Shown piece after piece: positions 20,661-32,864 of a stretch of 64,000 nucleotides of DNA. Made by a program: the position numbers and the translations under genes. The first letter of the stretch is position 1; every line of letters begins with the position of its first letter. The notes beneath the pieces were generated by a model that saw nothing but the letters and a program-made list of their open reading frames with translations, made no database searches and was not told the DNA's origin. Source of the stretch: Mytilinidion resinicola (taxonomy: Eukaryota > Ascomycota > Dothideomycetes > Mytilinidiales > Mytilinidiaceae); contig NW_022985449.1 in assembly GCF_010093595.1 (NCBI RefSeq), positions 1,126,839 through 1,190,838 on the forward strand. The letters are read 5' to 3'.

Positions 20661-21153
20661 TTATTGAGATGGAAAAGGATGGCTGCACTTCAAAGTGTAC
20701 AAATGTTGTCTGTAGCGTACCAGTAGCTATCCAGAAGGGTTTTACAGCTGTATGGCTTCGGATAATATAAATGGAGTGTGTTGTGGTCTCACTCGAAGGT
20801 GGTTTCGCGGGACTCGGGGAAGAGAGTAAGGATTAAGTCAACGGCTAGGCACTAGAACAGTCAAGATGGCCGAGATGACAATGGACAAGTACGACGAAGG
20901 CATTGATATAGTTCCCGGAGGTGTATTTTCTATCGAGTGTTGGCCAAGCATATATATCCGAAAATCACGAAACCCACATGGAGGAGTCAAACACAATTTC
21001 GAAGTGACAAAATCTATAGAATGCCAAAGCCTGTGAAGACTTAACAGAGAACTCTAAGCAATAAAAGAGTCTATACAGTCTATGCTCAGCTCCGTCCCAG
21101 CGGAGCTACAAGAATGATGAACACTAGCGAAAGAGCTCTGGCAACACGCCGCA
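20661..21153. other. Intergenic, downstream of the HAD gene
   Basis: I see no gene or recognisable element here. The part next to 21153 should contain the 3' UTR of the minus-strand dehalogenase-like gene. Confidence 0.5.
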
Positions 21154-21999
21154 CTAATTTGGATCCGAATGCGCACGGAAACCCTTCAACATCTCTTCAT
21201 CCAGCTTGACTCCAAGCTTCTGCGCCATAGTAAGGAAGCCGTCCTCCTCACTGGTTACCCATAGATCGACCCAGCCATCCCTCTTCGCCTGCTCAACCTC
21301 GTCCTTGCTCCAATCCTCTTCCCGGGGCCTCTCGATGTAGATGACCTGCATCCCATGCGACTTTGCAGCTTTGAGATCTCCCAGATGGGCAGCTACCATG
21401 GCGCAGTCGGAAGGCTGCAGATGAAGGGCGGACGCAGCACCAAGATAGACTGTCGGGGACGGCTTGTAGGCACCGAAGAGCTCTGCGCTGAAGATATGCG
21501 TGAACTTCATCTGAGCATGGGCGGTGAGATCGTTTAGGAGGCTGAAGTTGCCGTTGCTGAGCGTCGCCGTCTGGAACAGCTTGTTGAGCGCCGTGATACC
21601 AGGCGCGGAATCCAGCCACGGGTTGAGCCTGTGCCAGACCAGGCTCAAGGCTCGAACCTCCTCGTCTCCCCACAAGCCTTCGAGCTTCCAATCTACCAAG
21701 AGCTCCCGTATTGAGTCCAGGTGATGGTCGTCGATAGTTTTCCAGTGGAGCGAGGGGTCGTCGGCTAGCGATTTCGTGAAACGCTTGTACGTGTTGCGCC
21801 ATTCTTGAGCAAGCTTGCCCCAATCTTCGTATGTCATGTCGGATGCCTTGAGGCGGACAGCGCTCGAAAGCGACTTCTCAGCCGAATCCAACGCGCGATG
21901 CGAACCAAGTTCGAGGGCATCCGTGACGGTGGTGCGCCAATCAACGCAGGTACCGAAGACATCGAAGAAAAGAGCCTTTGGGGCACGCGGGAGGACCAT
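21154..21999 (-). CDS. HAD-superfamily hydrolase, haloacid dehalogenase type II-like
   Basis: This single-exon gene encodes 281 aa from the start at 21999; the frame is open 32 codons upstream, but the domain begins right after this Met (MVLPRAPKALFFDVFGTCVDW). HAD motifs are present: nucleophile Asp13 in FDVFGT, the Ser of TLSNGN (motif II), the Lys in YKPSP (motif III) and AAHLGDLKAAKSHG (motif IV region). Members hydrolyse the carbon-halogen bond of 2-haloacids or act on related substrates; substrates of most fungal members are unknown. The lack of introns and similarity to bacterial-type enzymes would fit an old transfer, but such genes are widespread in ascomycetes. Confidence 0.88.
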   Translation of the reverse strand: MVLPRAPKALFFDVFGTCVDWRTTVTDALELGSHRALDSAEKSLSSAVRLKASDMTYEDWGKLAQEWRNTYKRFTKSLADDPSLHWKTIDDHHLDSIRELLVDWKLEGLWGDEEVRALSLVWHRLNPWLDSAPGITALNKLFQTATLSNGNFSLLNDLTAHAQMKFTHIFSAELFGAYKPSPTVYLGAASALHLQPSDCAMVAAHLGDLKAAKSHGMQVIYIERPREEDWSKDEVEQAKRDGWVDLWVTSEEDGFLTMAQKLGVKLDEEMLKGFRAHSDPN

Positions 22000-23099
22000 G
22001 CTGACGTTGATGATTTTGGGACTTGAGAGTGGAATGACAGATCTGAGGTCGATGTCGATCGCGCGAGCCCGCCGTTCCTTTATGATGTTGACCATGCTGG
22101 GCTATAAATACCCGACGTAGTCCGGAACCGGCGCAGTGGGGCAGAGGAGGGGTAGGAGGACCTAGTTGCAGTCCTCGGACATCAGTCTGGAGGGCTGCAA
22201 GGTGGATAGGAAGCTCGTCGCTAGTATTTCAAGGCCAGCTTGAATTTTCTGGTGGTGAACTCACACTTCTTGAAGCTGTAACAATGATGAATAATACAAT
22301 TCAAAACGATTGGAAGACTGGAAAAACTGTTGACATTGCGAGAGAGCATTCCTGCCCACCATGTTGAAGCGTACTTGACCTAGAGATAGCGACTGCCTTT
22401 GTCCAGCAGCGACTGCTACTTGATGTAACGTTGATGCTGGTGTTTCGACTGCCATTCCGTTTCTAGCGGTCGTTGTTTCGCCTGTGCCGGATGCGGCTAG
22501 CTGTTGCTGCTCGTCGTTCAGGCATCACGAAGACCTGAAAACATCTGTGACTGGCAATGGCTGTTTCACCATCGGATCTTCAGTTGACGTGCTGGTGACG
22601 CCTGTCGGGAAGGTTGCGGTCGGGCCGTACGAGAGGTGCACGTGATCTCAACATCAAGTCTTGGCGGCGAACGGCGATAGGAAGAATTAGAAAGGGAAAG
22701 GGCACGGTAATTCCTCGAACGCTCTTGACTGCTTTAGGACATTACCATAGATCATAACGAGGTCTCTGCGCGTTGATTGCCAGAGCCCAAACGCCTAATA
22801 CTCACACGGACCTCAACGCACGGCTTCACGATGAAAACGCGACGCGATGTTGTGATTTAGACGCGTTCACTAAGATGCAATCACAGACAAGCAAGACATG
22901 AATCACAAGCAGAGAACAGATGTTGATGTGGCAAGCGGATGATGGATTATTTGGTATCATTGTTCCATGATCCCGCCCCGAAAACTCCAAAGCCTATGAT
23001 ACAGCAGGCTAGCAAATCCCCATTGACCCAACCCATCCAGCTCCGCCTTGGACCCGAAGGCAGGCAAGTCATAACATTGAAAACATGAAGAGAAAGCAA
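22000..23099. other. Intergenic 1.1 kb between the HAD gene and histone H4
   Basis: The left part should be the HAD gene promoter (minus strand) and the right part the H4 3' flank. I see no gene, and no clear repeat. Confidence 0.5.
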
Positions 23100-24660
<1,561 letters not shown>

Positions 24661-26371
24661 ATGGTTTCTCGATGACCGTCTACCTTTGTCTCTGTCGGCA
24701 ACTTCTCTCGATCAACTAGACAGGGCCTCACGGTGATGGCAATGGTTGGGGATTCTTTTGGCGTTTGGGTTTGAGGTTCATCAACGACGGCTCTGGGGTT
24801 ATGGGTCTTTCATGGTTCACCTGAGGGTGTTTCCAAATGGTTATGCGATGTACATTACCCATAATCAGTGCACATCAGTCTACACTGGTCAATCATGACG
24901 AAAGTCATTCAACATACTCTTTTCTCTATGCAACTGTGACTACTCTTGACTTTGGCCACTTAATGAAAAGTCTTTAGTCATTGCAACTGAGCCGCCCGGT
25001 CGCAATCTGCCCTCCTTGACTCATCATGAACTCGTCTTTCCGCTCATTATAGTCGCAGCTGTTGTAGTAACACGCTCAACTATCCAAGCCCCATTTGCCC
25101 ATGCCCTCTTCAAGTTCAATTAAAGAAGCAATATTTCAAGACAATTGTATCCTGTGACGCGCCTGTTCCCTCAACTCCACGCAACATCTTAGAGTCATAT
25201 ACCTTTGCCACCCACCGTACCATGTGGCCTATAATGCGAAGGGTCGAATGTCTTACTTGCGCCTCCCAGTATGAGTCATAAATGTCATTGATCCCACGTT
25301 TTGATGCAGGGCGGAAGATGGTGGAGCTCCAGCTCAGATATCGATCAGAACCTCTTGGAACGTGCTGTCACACTCTGGAAAATTTATCAAAGGTTTCACA
25401 GCTGGTCACAGGAAAGGATCGATTACTTTTGCTTCTTATATATAATAGTGTACAGGAAGCTGTGAAGTCGAAGGTGTACGGAGTTCGTGAAGCGGCGGGA
25501 GGAAGTCTAAGTCATGATGGTAAAAAAAAGCGGGCTTAAGCTTAAGTGACGGATGAGTTAGAGGCGTCATAGTAGAATTTCTGATAGTAAGACATGGGTC
25601 TAGGCTAACGGGCGAATACTCATGAGATTTTCTTACCATGTATAGAAATCCTCCATCTACGTCTTAGCAAATCGCCTACAGGCCTGGAAGTTCGCTATTT
25701 GTCTCCTACACAGGATCGAACTGCTCCTGTGCTTTCGAAGTTTCTCGTCTAGTCGTCTTCGTTGTAAAGGGCTGCGATCCGCTATGTTGGTGATAGCTTG
25801 TGGCGAAGTGCTAACTAGAATGAATACAGTACTAGGACACAAATTGAGCACGCTGTCTTTTTCATCTTGTCTCGATCTATGATGAGCCGCTGACGCACCA
25901 CAACAGCGGCAAGCAGGCCGACTGTCTGCATGTGTAAGTTCTCTGATCCAAGCTCTAAGGGACTTTACATCTTCTAAAAACTTCAAGAACGTGCCATAGC
26001 ATCTTCCACGGTTGTAAGTTGACTGTGCCCAGACCTTTGGCGAGGCTCTGCAGATTTCTAGAATCAACGCGATAGCTGCGGACAAGGTGCACATAGACTT
26101 TGGAAGTACTGTAAGTTGAAGACGCGAAAGAAGAGTAGTCTTTTTGAGAGATCGTAATGTATGAGAAGAGAGTAATTGCCTGGACTAGTTCGCGCTTCTT
26201 ATAGGATGACGGAGAAATACTACTCTAAAGCATTAACTTCCTCGGCCTAAGGGCTGGTGCTGGATCTAGCACCCCGCTATGACGTTGACAATCTCGAACG
26301 ATGGACCTCGTGTTCATCAGGCGAGAAACCTGTAGCATGTATTCATAAACATCCTTCCATATACTACGAGA
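24661..26371. other. Intergenic 1.7 kb between H3 and the AhpC/TSA-like gene
   Basis: The first few hundred bases are the H3 3' flank. A 145-codon minus-strand frame (25657-26094) begins with a hydrophobic stretch but has no recognisable family and unconvincing composition, so I do not call it. I see no repeat. Confidence 0.5.
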
Positions 26372-27000
26372 ATGACTTTCCAACAAGAACTCAAGTCGTG
26401 GTGGTCTCCTACCAAGGTGGAAATTAGTCCAGTGCCAGCCCCAGGGCAGCAGGCTCCGTCTACGGATCGACTGCCAATCCTAAGCTCCGGTGGCAAACCG
26501 ACAGTCGTGACTTTCTTGAGACATTGCGGTTGTCCTTGTGAGTGCGAATGCGGATGATAGTAATGCGATGGCTGCCCTGACGTCCTACAGTTGCGGAAAA
26601 GACCTTCATCTCCCTGCGCAAGACCGCAGAAGCTCATCCCGATATGCGATTCATCGCAGTTTCACACAGTGACCAGGAATCTACGGATAAATGGCTGAAC
26701 GCTGTAGGCGGCGCCGATAGGGTCAATGTCATTGTGGATCCAGATAGAGAGCTGTTCGGGCGGTGGGGGCTTGGGGTTTCGAGCTTTATGCATGTGCTGA
26801 ATCCCGCTGGTCTGTGGTCGGTCTATCGCTTGGGAAAGGAGGAGAATATCTGGAATAGGCCTACGGAGAGCGGCTCAAGATGGCAGACTTCTGGGAGCTT
26901 TGCTGTGGATGGAGAGGGGAAGGTGAAATGGGGAGGGCCAGCGCAGCGGGCGGATGAAATTCCTTCTTTTGAGGAGGCTGTAGAATTAATTTCGAAGTAG
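26372..27000 (+). CDS. AhpC/TSA-type thioredoxin-fold protein (peroxiredoxin-like)
   Basis: Two exons (26372-26537, 26591-27000) give 191 aa. The thioredoxin-fold signature FLRHCGCPF (Cys52, Cys54) is split by the intron right after the CGCP motif. Downstream, FIAVSHSDQESTDKW, IVDPDRELFGRWGLG and WQTSGSFAVDGEGKVKW match the AhpC/TSA_2 and DUF899-like fungal proteins. The presumed role is thiol-based redox chemistry, possibly peroxide reduction, but the cysteine arrangement is not that of classical 2-Cys peroxiredoxins and substrates of this group are not settled. No targeting signal is evident. Confidence 0.85.
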
Positions 27001-27171
27001 TCTAAATGCGTAATGATATGCGTTGCTTTCGAGGTCTACATGCTTCTGATTGGAAACGGTAATTGCAGACTCGAAGTCATGCGTTGTCGTGCGTGGAACT
27101 AACAGCCCGCAACCAACGCGAGATCGCGTCCTGGGATGAATGACGCCCACTCCTCAACACCAACGACCAGC

Positions 27172-27204
27172 ATGGCATGGCTCTCTCCGCGGCGACAGTT
27201 TTAA
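27172..27204 (+). promoter_or_regulatory. 10-codon upstream ORF overlapping the EXO5 start
   Basis: ATG at 27172 opens a frame of 10 codons ending at TAA 27202-27204 and overlaps the EXO5 start (27177) in a different frame. Both ATGs are followed by G. If transcription starts upstream, EXO5 translation would need leaky scanning or re-initiation. The alternative is that the transcript starts between them or the true start is elsewhere. Confidence 0.45.
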
Positions 27205-28821
27205 CGAAGGGCTCGCAGAGCGACTATGGATCCGACTTCGACACGGAAGACGAAAGCACTCTCAGCGAACTGCTCTCTGAGCTCGAGGCCAACGCGCCCA
27301 AGCGGTTCGTTGTCGAAAGCATAGAAGATGAAGCCATTACTTTGCCCACGCGCGATCTTGTTATGCCAAAAGGCCGCCGGGATAAGGCCACATCTCCGAA
27401 GTATGGGGCGAATGTGCTGGAAGAAGACTTGCGTCGGCGTCAACTGCGCAGCCCTTCTGTCGAGATCGAATACGCAGAGCACTCGCGCACGTCTTTCGGT
27501 GGTGAGACCTGTCTCTTTCTACCTCACTATCCTTATCTATCGTTCCGAACTGACATGCTGATAGCATTTAGTGGCGCGAGAAGAGTCGCCTGGACCTCAA
27601 CGTGCTGTATTAGTGGAGCCCGAGTCGAACCCCGAAGTTGAAGACACCCGTTCCCCTCTTCAGAGGTTCCGGACGAAACCCAAGAAGCCTCTTTCGGTGA
27701 CCGATTTGGTCTCGCCGGCATGGTGTGAATTGCAGTACTGGTACAATCTGTCAAAGTTTGGGCGCAAAAAGGCTACTCCTGCGATGAAACAAGGGTCTGC
27801 GGTACACAAGGTGCTAGAAGAGCAGGTTCATGAGATTGTCCAAGTGCGACCAAAAACTAAGGAAGATGTGTGGGGTCTCAAGATCTGGAACGTTATACAA
27901 GGGCTTCGTACTCTAAGGCTTACCGGAATGACTCGCGAACTGGAGATATGGGGTGTGATAGACGGGCAGATTGTCAACGGCATTATCGATGAGATCTCGT
28001 ACTCTTGCCCGGACCCAGATTTCGAGGAGAAGCTGGAGAAATCCAAGGCAGAGGCTGAGAATGGTGCGAAGGCAGCCCTTCCGTCCAATCAGACATCTAT
28101 CGCGGATTTCCTCCATAATACCAACTCACCCAGCCAAGAGTCCGGCCCATGGCTAGGGAACCCGTTTCCAGAGCGCAAGGTGTATGTTACCGACGTCAAA
28201 ACCCGCGGTAGCAAATACATGCCTAAAGGCGTGTCTCTTCGTCCGACATTCTACCAGCTGATGCTCTATCGGATGCTGCTTGACGCCCTAGCAGCTAATA
28301 CTGTTCCTGCGGATGTTATCTTTTCTCGATACAGTTTGACACCTTTGAAACCGTTTACACCTGCTTTCATCGAGGAGATCGAAGACCTCGACTCCTGGAA
28401 GGAGAATATTCCATCGACCGACGATCTTTCCGACGTATCCCGGGAATTCTACCACGAGCTCAAGACCTACAACAACCTCACAGCTCTCTGGAGCCTGATG
28501 ATGACCGAGTTCAGTCTCGCAATGTCTGGATCAGCTTCGATCAGCGACGTCCTGCATGCCGAGTTTCGATGGTCCAAGACTGGAGATATTATTGGGAGCG
28601 AACTATTCGCGTATGATACCGCGGTGCTGCAAAAATACGTGGGCGAAGAGATGAAATGGTGGAAAGGGGAGCGAGAAGCTAAGGGAGTTGACATAGAAGA
28701 GGCGTTCAAGTGTCGAATATGCGAGTTCGCGGACGAATGCACATGGCGGAAGACGAAGATCGAAGAGGCTATGGAGAAGCACAGGCTCAGATTGGCAGCG
28801 AGGGCCAAGTCTGCTGTATGA
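27177..28821 (+). CDS. EXO5: Exonuclease V (EXO5/DEM1), mitochondrial-type
   Basis: Two exons (27177-27501, 27572-28821) give 524 aa. The core shows GSAVHKVLEEQV, then DGQIVNGIIDEI and VTDVKTRGSKYMP, the PD-(D/E)XK nuclease motifs II and III of the Exo5 family. One Cys in the early core (SPAWCELQYWYNLSKFG) and three near the C-terminus (CRICEFADEC) fit the iron-sulfur cluster ligands typical of AddB/Exo5 nucleases. The N-terminal 100 residues are acidic and low complexity. In budding yeast Exo5 is a single-strand exonuclease needed for mitochondrial DNA maintenance; in other fungi it also acts in the nucleus. An out-of-frame ATG lies 5 nt upstream (27172). Confidence 0.92.
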
Positions 28822-29509
28822 ATGGTGGATGCATCAGAAGCCATGTCGATTTCCCTTTGGCTGTGGAGCTATAACGAGTTCAAACGGCTGGACTATGTCC
28901 TGATTGATCGACGACATTTTGAGCGACCGCGATGGAGTCATTTTCACGCATCACTTGAGTTTGGAGCATCGGCGAGCAAGCAAGTCTAGTTTGTATATAC
29001 GATGAGGCAATGGCTTCATGATCTATAAATGTATACTACTCCACTTCAATAGATCCGTCGCCATCTTAACCTCGGCTACCTCAAGAAAGCACAATGCTTC
29101 GTATTAGAACCTCGTCCTTAGGGACAAGCTTCCACATTCCAAGGTTTCATGACCTGATGTTCTGGCCAAGGCGATACTCGGCACCCCGACCTAGTCCATC
29201 TCCCAGCGCTCTGTTCCAATAAGATCACGTTCCCTATGTCGCGTTAGTTAACCGAAATCTGGGGCCGACGTCCGGGCCTGCGGGGCAAGCTTCAATTGGG
29301 ACATCATCAGCCTCAACCGTAGCCCCGATCCAGAGCGTCACCCCTCGGAGGCGTGACTGCCGTTGGTCCGAGTGTTTTGCCGACGTCACTTCATAACACG
29401 CCGCGTCTTCTTTCTCTTTGAAGCCCTTGCTCCCTCTCGCTTTCATCAACCTCGTGCCCAGATCATTGAATAAAGCTACCTACGACAAGTTGACTTCGAT
29501 TGGTGCACC
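28822..29509. promoter_or_regulatory. EXO5 3' flank and acyl-CoA synthetase upstream region
   Basis: This 688-bp spacer lies between two plus-strand genes. The right half should hold the promoter and 5' leader of the acyl-CoA synthetase. I see no gene and no defined element. Confidence 0.45.
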
Positions 29510-31838
29510 ATGGCGCAGCATATTCAGGACGAAGTCTACCAGGACTCATTGAAGAACCCAGAGGAGTTCTGGAGCCGGCAGGCGAGCCAGCTGGAATGGC
29601 ATCAGAAACCCGAAAAGGCGTTCCAGCGAACTACGAAGAAACTCAAGAGCGGCGTCACGCATGATCATTGGAGCTGGTTCCCAGGCGGGAAGATTTCAAC
29701 GACATACAACTGCGTTGACCGACACGTTATTAACGGCAATGGCGATAAAGTTGCTATCTGCTGGGATAGTCCCGTGACCGGCCTCAAGGAGCAGTACACG
29801 TACAAGGAGCTTCTCCATGAAGTGGAAACACTTGCCGGAGTATTGAGAGAGGAGGGCGTGAAGAAACGTGACGTGGTTCTCATCTACAGTACGTCCTACT
29901 TCGATACACCGTGCCATGGTATGCATACTGATAAACCTTTCCAGTGCCAATGATCCCAGCGGCATTGTTCGCTATGCTAGCCATTGCTAGGCTTGGAGCG
30001 ATACACGCGGTGGTTTTCGGCGGCTTCTCCCCGCCATCCCTAGCCCAACGAATGGAAGCCTCCAGGCCAAAAGCAATCATGACGGCTTCGTGTGGCATTG
30101 ACGGAAGCAAACCCCCGATGCCATACAAGGGACTCATCCGAGAAGCTATTGAGAAAAGTAGCTTCAAACCTCAAAAGATCATCATCTGGCAGCGCGAACA
30201 GCTTCGATGGGACCCTATCAGCAGAGAAACCGGCGAGAGGAATTGGAACAGGCTGGTAAAGAGTGCAAGGAACAGGGGTTTGAAGGCTGCCGCTGTGCCC
30301 GTAAAGAGCTCGGATGGCCTTTATATCATTTATACCAGTGGTGAGTGATTTCTGTGGGATTTGATATTGGGAGTTTAACGAGATAACTAGGAACGACTGG
30401 ACTGCCTAAGGGCGTTGTACGGGAGGTCGGCGGACACGCCGTTGGACTGAACTTCTCGATCAAGTATCTCTTAGGCGTTCACGGGCCTGGCGACGTGATG
30501 TTCTGTGCGTCCGATATTGGCTGGGTAGTAGGCCATTCTTACAGTAAGTGACCTACTTTCTCTGGCTCTACTCTTTGCAAGAACATTACTAAACTAAGCA
30601 CTTAGTTTTATATGCTCCACTCCTCGCTGGTGCGACGACTGTCTTATTCGAAGGCAAACCCGTTGGCACGCCAGACGCCAGTACCTTCTGGCGGATCATA
30701 GAAGAATACAAAGTCACCACTATGTTTACCGCGCCAACGGCTCTACGCGCAATCCGAAGAGACGATGGCGACAATGATTACTTCGAGCAAATCTACGGAA
30801 GTCGAGGCGGTCTCCGGACACTGCGAGCACTGTTCCTAGCCGGCGAACGCAGCGAGCCAAGCATCGTCCAGATGTATGGAGAATTACTTAAAAGACATTG
30901 TGCGGGTGGCGCCGTCGTCGTGGACAACTGGTGGTCCTCGGAATCAGGCAGTCCCATTTCCGGAATAGCTTTGAGCGCGGGCGCGGGAAAGGATTTTACC
31001 AGCAATCACCGCCATGCTCCGCTGCCCATCAGGCCGGGCTCGGCTGGGAAGGCGATGCCGGGATTCGACGTGCGCGTTGTTGACGACGAGGGGAATGAGG
31101 TCAAGCGCGGGACCATGGGAAATATTGTGATGGCGATCCCTCTGGCTCCAACAGCTTTCACGACGCTTTGGGAAGACGAAGATCGATTCTACCGCGGCTA
31201 CCTCAAAAGGTTCAATGGTAAATGGCTCGATACAGGTGACGCGGGCATGATCGACGAGGACGGTTACATTTCCATCATGGCGCGGTCAGACGACATCATT
31301 AACGTTGCGGCTCACCGGTTCAGCACAGGCAAGCATTCACATGAAGGCCAGCATGACTCGAGGCTCTGTCGTTAACGGTTTTTTAGGTGCCATTGAGCAA
31401 GCGGTGACTTCGCATCCTGATATCGCAGAATGCGCAGTAGTTGGCATTCCAGACGCACTGAAAGGTCACCTTCCCTTTGCGTTTGTAACGCTATCCACGC
31501 ACCACCACCCTCACCCAGCCGTGCCTGACGATAAGCTCTTCAAGGAGGTCCAGCAGAAGGTCCGCGAGCAGATTGGCGCAATTGCGAGCTTGGGGGGCAT
31601 GATACAGGGCAAGGGCATGATCCCAAAGACAAGGAGCGGGAAGACGCTACGGCGGGTGCTCCGGGAGCTGGTGGAGAACGCAACGCATGATGAGTTTGCG
31701 AAGGAAGTGCAGGTTCCGACGACGATTGAAGACATCGATGCCGTCGAGGTGGCCCGGGCCAAGATCAGGGAGTATTTCACGCACAAGGGGAGCGAGAAGC
31801 ACAGAGCTCCCGAGGCGAGGGTGAAGGCAAAGCTGTGA
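29510..31838 (+). CDS. Acetyl/propionyl-CoA synthetase family enzyme (ACSS3/PrpE-like)
   Basis: Five exons (29510-29888, 29945-30340, 30391-30543, 30606-31328, 31387-31838) give 700 aa. The N-terminal ACAS domain (FWSRQASQLEWHQ) is followed by the AMP-binding P-loop YTSGTTGLPKG, the adenylation motif DNWWSSESGSPI (the DxWWQTExG motif of acetate/propionate ligases), WLDTGDAG, and the C-terminal Lys in RSGKTLRRVLREL. It should convert a short-chain fatty acid (propionate or acetate) plus CoA and ATP into acyl-CoA. The WSSESG form and lack of a clear acetate-pocket signature leave the substrate open. The last intron (31329-31386) has a GC donor, needed to read HRFSTG|AIEQAV in frame. Confidence 0.92.
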
Positions 31839-32305
31839 GCAGATTGTGGTGTCAGACTCATCGAAGGATTTTAATCTTGAAAATTACCATGGTTGGGATT
31901 GGTGACCGTGTGGTTGGGACTGCGGAACTGGTTCAAGCCCGTGCTGTGCCACGCAGCCCGCCTCCTGCCTGTCATATCGCTGATCGTGGAACGTGGACCA
32001 GGAGTGGTGAGTACCCCACTCTAACGGTTTGGGCGTGCTGTGGTGTTTATGATAGGTGCTGGTGCGGGCCGCAAAGTATGACAAGTCAAGGGGGGGGTAG
32101 AATAGTCGGAGCCGCAAAACGGGTGTCTCACTTGCGTCTTGCTGCCGGGCTTGGTGCTGCCGGCTCAATTCTTTCATCTCAGCGTCCCTGTCGCAACGGG
32201 CCGCCTCCCGCTTGAGAGTCGTGCACAAGTCCATTCACAAAGCTGCAGGTTAATGCCGTTTGAGGTAGCCGGGTAAACTACGCAAATCATTCCACCATTT
32301 CATTA

Positions 32306-32533
32306 CGAAGGAGCTCGTTTTTAGTGTTGCATAACGCCAAGATGCTCTCAACTTCCGTGCACTGCACCTACACTCTCGAATGCAAGATAATCTAGATATA
32401 AGAATAGAGAAATGTATACTCAAGAAGCGTAGAGCGCTTTCCCGCAATTTTTTTGGCCTCGTGGTAGGTCCTGGAGGTTGATGCAATGGTTATGTGGTTT
32501 TAGCTATGCATCAACTAAAAGCGAGCTCCTCCG
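32306..32533. mobile_element. 228-bp TA-flanked MITE-like element, family B copy 1
   Basis: The left end CGAAGGAGCTCGTTTTTAGT and the reverse complement of the right end CGGAGGAGCTCGCTTTTAGT match at 18 of 20 positions, and pairing continues into GTTGCAT/GATGCAT. The element is flanked on both sides by TA (32304-32305 and 32534-32535), as expected for a Tc1/mariner- or pogo-type target duplication. No transposase is encoded. The end is shared with the element at 62290-62368. Confidence 0.75.
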
Positions 32534-32741
32534 TAAACCTTTTAGTGAGGTGTTGAGGTACGTCAGACCGGCCGGCCGGAACACTGCAATTGACGACGTC
32601 GCCGGGAGACTTTCAAGCTCCAAAGTATATTGCTCGCGCTACTGGTGCATAACTTCGATCTACAATGTGTGTCGACTACAGGCTGTCCTCGCAGGGAGCG
32701 GCACAATGGTGCCGTGGTACACTCGCAAAGCCCTCTTCTGG

Positions 32742-32864
32742 GTGTACACCCGTCTGCCAGTGCTTGGATGGCTTCAGCGACTTTTCACATAGCCCAAGGT
32801 GAACATCTTCCATTCCGCTTGAATACATTGAAACTCTCCAAGCAGTGGCATAGGTACAGGTACA
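32742..32864. mobile_element. Short inverted-repeat element, family A copy 2
   Basis: The left end GTGTACACCCGTCTGCCAGT pairs with the right end (reverse complement ATGTACCTGTACCTATGCCA then CTGCTTGGA). The interior CACATAGCCCAAGGTGAACA and GAATACATTGAAACT align with the copy at 12341-12470, and similarity continues to the right of both copies (GTGCCACTTTT-like). Confidence 0.6.

Noticed and set aside
21154..21999. Horizontal transfer of the haloacid dehalogenase gene
   Set aside because: Intronless and bacterial-like, but this family is common across ascomycetes and no compositional break is evident by eye; a tree would be needed.
25657..26094. 145-codon minus-strand frame with a hydrophobic start
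   Set aside because: No recognisable family, mixed composition, no supporting splice or neighbour logic. Could be reconsidered with RNA data.
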